Origin: Bdellovibrio bacteriovorus | Lineage (GTDB): Bacteria; Bdellovibrionota; Bdellovibrionia; Bdellovibrionales; Bdellovibrionaceae | Direction: 5' to 3' | NCBI RefSeq assembly: GCF_002208115.1 | Contig: NZ_CP020946.1 | Location: 3,348,001 to 3,412,000 of the forward strand | DNA length: 64,000 nucleotides | Shown: in pieces, positions 59,223 to 64,000 of the stretch | How the letters are laid out: every line of letters begins with the position of its first letter | Numbering within the stretch: position 1 is the first letter of the stretch | Notes under the pieces: generated by a model | The model's database searches: none | Seen by the model: only the letters and a program-made list of their open reading frames with translations | Told to the model about the DNA's origin: nothing | Position numbers and translations under genes: made by a program

Positions 59223-60187
59223 TGCATTCCCTTGTCTTTCATTTGTACTTCACTCAACAACACTTCAGCAAAAGTTCTCATGTGTGGATGCGGGGAACCT
59301 TCCACAATCTTGCTCAATTCCGACTTGTACTGGTCCGCAACGCCCAAAGCCCGAAGGCCCGTCAGAAACGCATCTGTCTTCTCTTCACTTTCAAGGTCCA
59401 CTTTTTTAGCCAGATACTTCTTAAGATCACCATCAACATCTTTTCGGTGAATAACCAGATGTTTAAAAACACGCGGCCTCACCTTTTCCGGATAACTGCC
59501 ATAGTTCTGGTAAATTTTTGTGAGAGAGTTTCTTTTAAAATGCTCATCTTTGACTTTAGTCAAAAGACGCAACCCCTCCAAGATGTTTCCTTTGGGAGCA
59601 ATATCTTTATCCAGTTCTTTTTTTGCCAGAGCTGGCATGGGATCCATTGCAATCAACAGCTCAGAAATGCTGTCCTTCTGATTCGCGTCTTTGGTGGAAA
59701 GGTAGGTTTTTTCCAGCACCTTTCTGCTTTCTTCATCCACACCCAATTTCGTCAGAACTGAAACGGCATAACGAACTGCCTTGGCATCATCTCCCACCAA
59801 CTGCGCGCGATCCTGGCATATGAATCTTGCAATGTGCAGTTTAAGATCATTCAGTCCGACCTGGTCACTTTCCAGCCATTCGATTTTCGCTGCATCAAGA
59901 ATATAGATACTGGCTCTGAAGAACCGCTCATTGTCTCTTTTGGACTTTTCGACACCAAAGCTCTGCTTCAGGTTTTCAAAATTCTTTCCAGTCCACGCCT
60001 TGCCTGCCGGCGAGTCCATATGAGTTCTCACCGCACCGTTATGCGTTTTTTTCAACTGCTCCCAGTTAGTCAGACCGACGGAAGTTCCCGAAGGCTTTCT
60101 GTTGGAGAAAACAAAGTACCAGGCCCCAGCCCCAACCACGGCCAATGTTGAAATCCCAAGTGCAATTTTCTTAGCTCCGAACTTCAT
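59219..60187 (-). CDS. Membrane-anchored helical-repeat protein of the rotor island
   Basis: 322 residues. An N-terminal helix (about 8-27, IALGISTLAVVGAGAWYFVF) acts as a membrane anchor or uncleaved signal. The rest is mostly amphipathic helices with HEAT/TPR-like rhythm (KAVRYAVSVLTKLGVDEESRKVLEKTYLSTKDANQKDSISELLIAM). The protein would extend into the periplasm. It overlaps the FliF/FliG-like gene by four bases, so a direct structural partnership is likely. No family recognised. Confidence 0.72.
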   Translation of the reverse strand: MKFGAKKIALGISTLAVVGAGAWYFVFSNRKPSGTSVGLTNWEQLKKTHNGAVRTHMDSPAGKAWTGKNFENLKQSFGVEKSKRDNERFFRASIYILDAAKIEWLESDQVGLNDLKLHIARFICQDRAQLVGDDAKAVRYAVSVLTKLGVDEESRKVLEKTYLSTKDANQKDSISELLIAMDPMPALAKKELDKDIAPKGNILEGLRLLTKVKDEHFKRNSLTKIYQNYGSYPEKVRPRVFKHLVIHRKDVDGDLKKYLAKKVDLESEEKTDAFLTGLRALGVADQYKSELSKIVEGSPHPHMRTFAEVLLSEVQMKDKGMQ

Positions 60188-60205
60188 CCTGAAATCCTTT
60201 GTCTT

Positions 60206-60781
60206 CTAAAATGAGGTAAACCGCAGTCCCGCCAGTAAAGTAAAATTGCTGTAAGCAACCTCTTCTCCGACTTCACCAGACGAACTCAGACTTCCTCCAA
60301 AAACAACCTGTCCGATCAACAAGGTATCTGACGCCAGAGGAATCTCAACTCCTCCGCGCAAAGTATAATCCATGAATGTGGCATTAAATCCCTCTACTGA
60401 AAGATTGCTCATACCCAGATTGATTCCGGCAAAAGGTGTCGGTCTCCAGACCCTGGCATCAGCCCGACTGTCCAAAATCAGCTTTTGTCCGTTCAGACCC
60501 AAGAAGTAGTAACGACCACCAAATGAAATGCGGGTATAGGGAATCTGCTGTCCGCCGGAACCCATCATTTCCGTAAAGGAAACCGTAAATGCGCTGTTCA
60601 TCGCGCTGCTGTTAATACTGTAATTGACCTCGACCGTAGTCGCTGAATCCAAAGAATCACTCAGGTCACCATAGGAGTAGTTCAAAGAAGAAGTGCCCAG
60701 ACTTACGTCCCAATCAGACGTAAGGTAGGCCCATGAAGGTACGGTAACGAGTGTGAGCAACGCGACAACAAGGTACTTCAT
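60206..60781 (-). CDS. Small outer-membrane barrel protein of the rotor island
   Basis: 191 residues with signal peptide MKYLVVALLTLVTVPSWA. Strands alternate through the protein (TTVEVNYSINSSAMNSAFTVSFTEMM, TRISFGGRYYFLGLNG, FTLLAGLRFTSF), and the C-terminus is aromatic, as in eight-stranded barrels. The ATG shares one base with the stop of the PEGA lipoprotein gene (TGATG). It resembles the product of the gene at 61755 in length and in the G-x-YY(F/L)xGL segment, so they are probably paralogues. Confidence 0.72.
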   Translation of the reverse strand: MKYLVVALLTLVTVPSWAYLTSDWDVSLGTSSLNYSYGDLSDSLDSATTVEVNYSINSSAMNSAFTVSFTEMMGSGGQQIPYTRISFGGRYYFLGLNGQKLILDSRADARVWRPTPFAGINLGMSNLSVEGFNATFMDYTLRGGVEIPLASDTLLIGQVVFGGSLSSSGEVGEEVAYSNFTLLAGLRFTSF

Positions 60782-61659
60782 CAACGAACTTTCTTTCTCT
60801 CTTCAATTTCCACGTTGGATGCCGGGTATCTCATTTCAGTGCCGTTTGTCGGCAATGGCCCCAGGTTCAGTTTCTTATAAACATCAGACAGATACTGATA
60901 AGCGACTTTATTATAAGGATCCAGCTTAAGAGTGCGCTCCCAAGCCAGGCGCGCTCCCTGATAGTCTTTCATCAGGTACTTTACGGAGCCCTTCAACAAC
61001 CAGCCATTATTGGAGTATTCGTCCAGCTGCAAGGCCTTGTCGATCTGATCCAGAGCTTTCTGATAGTCACCCTTCATGATGGCCTGCTGTCCCTGGAAAA
61101 CCAATCCGACAACCTTGTCAGCACGATCCCGATCCACGCTCGGCATGCCGCCGGAAAGACGTGGAGAGAAAAGAGCATCTTTATAGAATGAACTTGTATT
61201 TTCAAGCAGGGCCACGCGCAATTTCAGCTCTTGCATTTCCGCCAGAAGTTCTTCCATTTTTTTATCTTCTGGTTTTTTGTTTTTATCCTCAGGCTTTTGC
61301 TGATCCGGCTTTTTTTCCTCGTTGGCAGCAAGTTCTTCGGCCTTCTTTTCATCATCAGTCAATGGATCCAGACGAGTGGCAACAGCGATACTTTCGCCTT
61401 CGTTCACCTTCACCATGACTTCTTTTGTTCGATAGTTCTGTTTCTCAAAGATCAGGAAGAAGACATCACCAAGTTTTGATTCTTCCTGTACTTGCAGCGG
61501 AGCAATTCCAAGAAACTTCTTTTCCTGGCTTTGTACGTCTTTGATATAAACCTTTGAACCAGCAGGATATGACTTGACGGAATATTTTCCAGCGCATGCA
61601 GTAAACGCAAAAATAAAACCAACCAACGACAACAATCCTAGTTGCCTTTTCAGCTGCAT
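60781..61659 (-). CDS. PEGA/TPR lipoprotein of the rotor island
   Basis: 292 residues from ATG 61659, preceded by GGAGGT. Lipobox FTAC (C22). A PEGA-like beta domain (about 25-92, YSVKSYPAGSKVYIKD, FLGIAPLQV, FFLIFEKQNYRTKEVMVKV) is followed by a Lys/Glu/Pro-rich linker, a short coiled coil (MEELLAEMQELKLRVALLEN) and TPR units (about 190-270, QGQQAIMKGDYQKALDQIDKALQLDE). PEGA domains occur on surface and envelope proteins. It is first in a four-gene overlapping run ending with the FliF/FliG-like gene. Confidence 0.78.
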   Translation of the reverse strand: MQLKRQLGLLSLVGFIFAFTACAGKYSVKSYPAGSKVYIKDVQSQEKKFLGIAPLQVQEESKLGDVFFLIFEKQNYRTKEVMVKVNEGESIAVATRLDPLTDDEKKAEELAANEEKKPDQQKPEDKNKKPEDKKMEELLAEMQELKLRVALLENTSSFYKDALFSPRLSGGMPSVDRDRADKVVGLVFQGQQAIMKGDYQKALDQIDKALQLDEYSNNGWLLKGSVKYLMKDYQGARLAWERTLKLDPYNKVAYQYLSDVYKKLNLGPLPTNGTEMRYPASNVEIEERKKVR

Positions 61660-61692
61660 AGATCGGACCTCCATCCATAGAGTCTCACAATA

Positions 61693-61720
61693 TTGACATT
61701 TTTAGATTAACACATATACA
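61693..61720 (+). promoter_or_regulatory. Candidate sigma-70 promoter for the 61755 barrel gene
   Basis: A perfect TTGACA (61693-61698) and TATACA (61715-61720) are separated by 16 bases, 34 bases before the ATG. Confidence 0.55.
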
Positions 61721-61754
61721 GTTTTTAAAGAAAACTAATTCTGAAGGGCGGCCC

Positions 61755-62387
61755 ATGCGGTTTAGGTTCTTTCCATCGTTCTTACTTTTTTTCCTGGCCG
61801 CTGCCCTATACAGCCCGCAGCTTCGAGCTGAGCTTGAAGCACCTGTACTAAAAGCCAAGTTGGGAATGTCCATGCTGACTGTTAATGCAGGAGAGCTGGT
61901 CCAGAATGAACCTTTGGGGTCCATGATTACGATCCAGCCATCGGTGCTATGGAACATTTCCTCACTAAACTCTCGTATAGGTTTTCACTTTTTAGCTGAC
62001 ATGAGCAGTAACTATGGTGCCACACCGATTTCCGGAATTGGCGTCAGTGGATACTACTATCTTCGCGGACTGACTTCGGCTTATGAGGTTGCTGACGGAG
62101 ACGTCCTGACACAAAAATCGAAACCAGGCATTTTTACTTTTGCCAGCTTCACTCCTGTGAATTTCAATCTCAATAAAATCGACAAAGAAGTACAGTCCAA
62201 CTCTTTTGCTCCAAGCTCGACTGTCTATGAATTAATGATTGGTTTCGGGTATGAGTACCCAATTAAACCGAATATGCTTATTTCGGCAGAACTTGCGAAG
62301 AGAGATGGAACTCTCTCCGCATTAAGCAAGGAACTCAGCTATTCAGGCTACATGTTCTCTCTTGCCTTTGTGACTTCCTACTACTGA
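61755..62387 (+). CDS. Small outer-membrane barrel protein between motB and the lipoprotein gene
   Basis: 210 residues, signal peptide ending QLRA. Strand-like segments (IGFHFLADMSSNYG, GIGVSGYYYLRGL, YELMIGFGYEYP, YMFSLAFVTSYY) and the aromatic C-terminus suggest an eight-stranded barrel. It appears related to the 60206-60781 product. It is the only plus-strand gene of the rotor island, has its own promoter and ends with a 7-base overlap with motB on the other strand. Confidence 0.7.
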   Translation: MRFRFFPSFLLFFLAAALYSPQLRAELEAPVLKAKLGMSMLTVNAGELVQNEPLGSMITIQPSVLWNISSLNSRIGFHFLADMSSNYGATPISGIGVSGYYYLRGLTSAYEVADGDVLTQKSKPGIFTFASFTPVNFNLNKIDKEVQSNSFAPSSTVYELMIGFGYEYPIKPNMLISAELAKRDGTLSALSKELSYSGYMFSLAFVTSYY

Positions 62388-63340
62388 GTCAGGTCTTTTT
62401 GGAACTCTTCCGTCTTCTTCTCTAGTTGACGGATTTGCTTTTCCATACGCTCCAGCTGCTGCTGCTTGCGTTTTTCTTCCTGAGCTGCCTTGTACTTTTC
62501 CTGCATCTGCTGATACTTGGCCTGAGCGTTCTTCATTCTTTCCTGAAGTTCCGCTTCACGCTTCTGCTCTTCAACCTCCTTGGCTGTCAGCTTCTTCGTG
62601 AATTGTTTCTGCTGCAGTTTGTATGCCGCTTCGGCATCATTCAACGTCAACGTCACAATCACCCGGCGGTTTTCCGCCTTGTTGGCAGCAATGTCAGCGC
62701 CCTTTTCATCCTGGTTCGGCTTTAAAGGCCTTGTCTGGCCATAGCCGGTTGCCGACATGATCTTTGAATCCACATAACGCTCTTCAAAGTACCGCAGCAC
62801 CGAGCTGGCACGAAGAGCCGAAAGTTCCCAGTTGGATCTGATTGGACCATCAGAGGCAACAAAAGGATCGTTATCCGTATGACCTTCAATGCTGATCTTT
62901 TCAACGCCCTTCACCGACTTGATAGCCGCCACCACTTTATTCAGAGTTGGCGCCGCCGCCGGCTTCAGATCAACAGCTCCGGATTCAAACAAAACAGAAC
63001 CGTCAAATTTCAATGCAAGTGTATTCGGGTCATTGCCTCGGGAGATTTCAACCCCCTGCATTTCACCGGAACCCTTTAGAATGTTAACGATCTTCTGCTC
63101 TACAATCATCAGAGAGCTCTGGGACACGTTACCACCAAAATATTTTGCAATCTCTTTGCTGACCAGATCGAATTTATTGCTGTCGAACCGGCTCATGGAA
63201 TACATAAGAACGAAGAATCCAAAAAGCAGGGTCATCATATCCGCATAGCTGACCAGCCAGTTGGATTCGTCATGAGCCGCATTGTGCGTGTGCGGCTCCT
63301 CATGAGGTTTTCTTCTTCTATGACCTGAACTGCCACTCAT
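62381..63340 (-). CDS. motB: MotB-type stator protein with long coiled-coil tail
   Basis: 319 residues. A basic N-terminus is followed by one membrane helix (about 28-48, NWLVSYADMMTLLFGFFVLMYS) with the proton-binding D34. An OmpA/MotB peptidoglycan-binding domain (about 110-232) has IEGHTDNDPF and NRRV. Residues 235-319 are an unusual Lys/Glu/Gln-rich coiled coil beyond the OmpA domain, absent in E. coli MotB. It pairs with MotA, encoded two bases upstream. It should anchor the stator to the wall; the tail may reach another island protein. Confidence 0.93.
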   Translation of the reverse strand: MSGSSGHRRRKPHEEPHTHNAAHDESNWLVSYADMMTLLFGFFVLMYSMSRFDSNKFDLVSKEIAKYFGGNVSQSSLMIVEQKIVNILKGSGEMQGVEISRGNDPNTLALKFDGSVLFESGAVDLKPAAAPTLNKVVAAIKSVKGVEKISIEGHTDNDPFVASDGPIRSNWELSALRASSVLRYFEERYVDSKIMSATGYGQTRPLKPNQDEKGADIAANKAENRRVIVTLTLNDAEAAYKLQQKQFTKKLTAKEVEEQKREAELQERMKNAQAKYQQMQEKYKAAQEEKRKQQQLERMEKQIRQLEKKTEEFQKDLTQ

Positions 63341-63342
63341 AA

Positions 63343-64000
63343 TTAAGCCGCCTTACTTTGAACCGGTGCAGATGAATCTTCACGTTGATGCGGAGGTAAG
63401 AAGGACTGAAGATACTCTTTGATAAAGACCGGATGTTTTTTTGCCTGTACCAGCAAAACGCCCTCTTTAATGATCTCCCGAAGAGTCAGATCCGCCTGAG
63501 AAACCGTTTGCAGCTTTTCGCTCAATGGAATCAAAACAAGGTTGGCCACGGCCAAACCGTAGAAAGTTGCCACCAGAGCGACTGCCATCGCGGGACCGAT
63601 ACGATCCTGAGCTCCCGGCTCGCCCAATGTTTCAAGCAAACCAATCATACCCAAGGTCGCACCCAAAAGACCGAATGCCGGCGGGAAACGAGCCATGGTC
63701 TGCCATACTTTGGTTTCCTCTTCGTCACGTTTTCTTTTTCCGCGCAATGCATTCGAAAGAACATCATCAAGCTCTTCCTGATTGAATCCATAGTCAGCCA
63801 GAAGTTTCACGCCGTCCTTCAGAAATGGATGCGCATTGGGTCTTAAAGCCTGAGTGATGGAACGGCTGTCTTTACGATAGGCCTCAGAGATCTCAACAAT
63901 GTTTTCGATAGCACCAAGATAGTCGATACGCTCACGACCCAGCACTTTACGAATGATGATCTTAGCAGCGCCAGCCAGGCTTCTGAAGTTGAAGCTCAAC
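63343..64000 (-). CDS. motA: MotA-type stator protein (5' end outside the window)
   Basis: At least 218 residues; the frame is open to the window edge, so the first membrane helices are missing. Visible parts are the cytoplasmic loop with charged residues (ALRGKRKRDEEETKVWQTMARF), helix 3 (FPPAFGLLGATLGMIGLLETLG) and helix 4 (GPAMAVALVATFYGLAVANLVLIPL). MotA forms the proton channel with MotB and pushes on FliG. The FliF/FliG-like fusion 4 kb away is an obvious possible partner, as is the true flagellum. Confidence 0.93.
   Translation of the reverse strand, partial: LSFNFRSLAGAAKIIIRKVLGRERIDYLGAIENIVEISEAYRKDSRSITQALRPNAHPFLKDGVKLLADYGFNQEELDDVLSNALRGKRKRDEEETKVWQTMARFPPAFGLLGATLGMIGLLETLGEPGAQDRIGPAMAVALVATFYGLAVANLVLIPLSEKLQTVSQADLTLREIIKEGVLLVQAKKHPVFIKEYLQSFLPPHQREDSSAPVQSKAA

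Noticed and set aside
1-64000. tRNA, rRNA, CRISPR arrays, insertion sequences or prophage genes
   Set aside because: No T-loop-like GGTTCGAATCC contexts, regularly spaced repeats, transposases or integrases were found by reading both strands.

Overview
The window reads as chromosome of a predatory deltaproteobacterium-like bacterium, most likely Bdellovibrio (Bdellovibrionota). The reasons are roughly 50% GC, densely packed genes, two adjacent short flagellins, a Myxococcus-type adventurous-gliding gene set (TolQ/TolR stators, AgmX/PglI-domain protein, CglB-like vWA lipoprotein), many exported proteins and outer-membrane barrels, and separate extra MotAB genes. The assignment is inferred from gene content. 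I saw no tRNA, rRNA, insertion sequence, prophage or CRISPR array.

Layout. 1-3.2 kb: thiol-redox proteins (DsbD-like end, thioredoxin-fold protein), a phospholipase D/cardiolipin-synthase-like lipoprotein and a Crp/Fnr regulator. 3.4-8.9 kb: a BMP-type nucleoside ABC importer followed directly by a secreted S1/P1 nuclease, a plausible unit for digesting and importing nucleic acid. 8.9-15.7 kb: cupin, a DUF5819/HTTM/serine-hydrolase operon, small exported proteins, an RhtA exporter, a 59-residue exported peptide behind a sigma-54-like promoter, and an orphan response regulator. 16-18.6 kb: two outer-membrane barrels. 18.8-23.8 kb: RNase R overlapping UbiB, then a LysR-type regulator.

23.9-34.2 kb is one tightly overlapped ten-gene operon that looks like an envelope-spanning gliding machine: TolQ, two TolR, TPR proteins, an AgmX-type TonB-like protein, a lipoprotein, a barrel and a CglB-like adhesin. 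34.2-37.7 kb holds a CXXCH protein and two flagellin genes whose leaders carry hairpins exposing ANGGA (CsrA-type sites); one leader also encodes a five-residue ORF. 38-45.5 kb: HD phosphohydrolase, degenerate SDR, thiolase and several exported unknowns. 45.57-45.69 kb is a cloverleaf-like inverted-repeat element. 45.7-57.5 kb: M23 peptidase, PP2C phosphatase, TonB-like protein, Bcr/CflA exporter, AceE-type E1, alpha/beta hydrolase, methyltransferase, a possible clan CD cysteine peptidase and a SpoIIE-type phosphatase.

57.5-64 kb is the most unusual region. A single membrane protein joins a short FliF-like periplasmic part to a FliG-like cytoplasmic part. It is encoded with a helical membrane protein, a small barrel and a PEGA/TPR lipoprotein, beside MotA and a MotB with a long coiled-coil tail. 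Together these look like a compact rotary or force-generating machine without rod, hook or filament genes in view.
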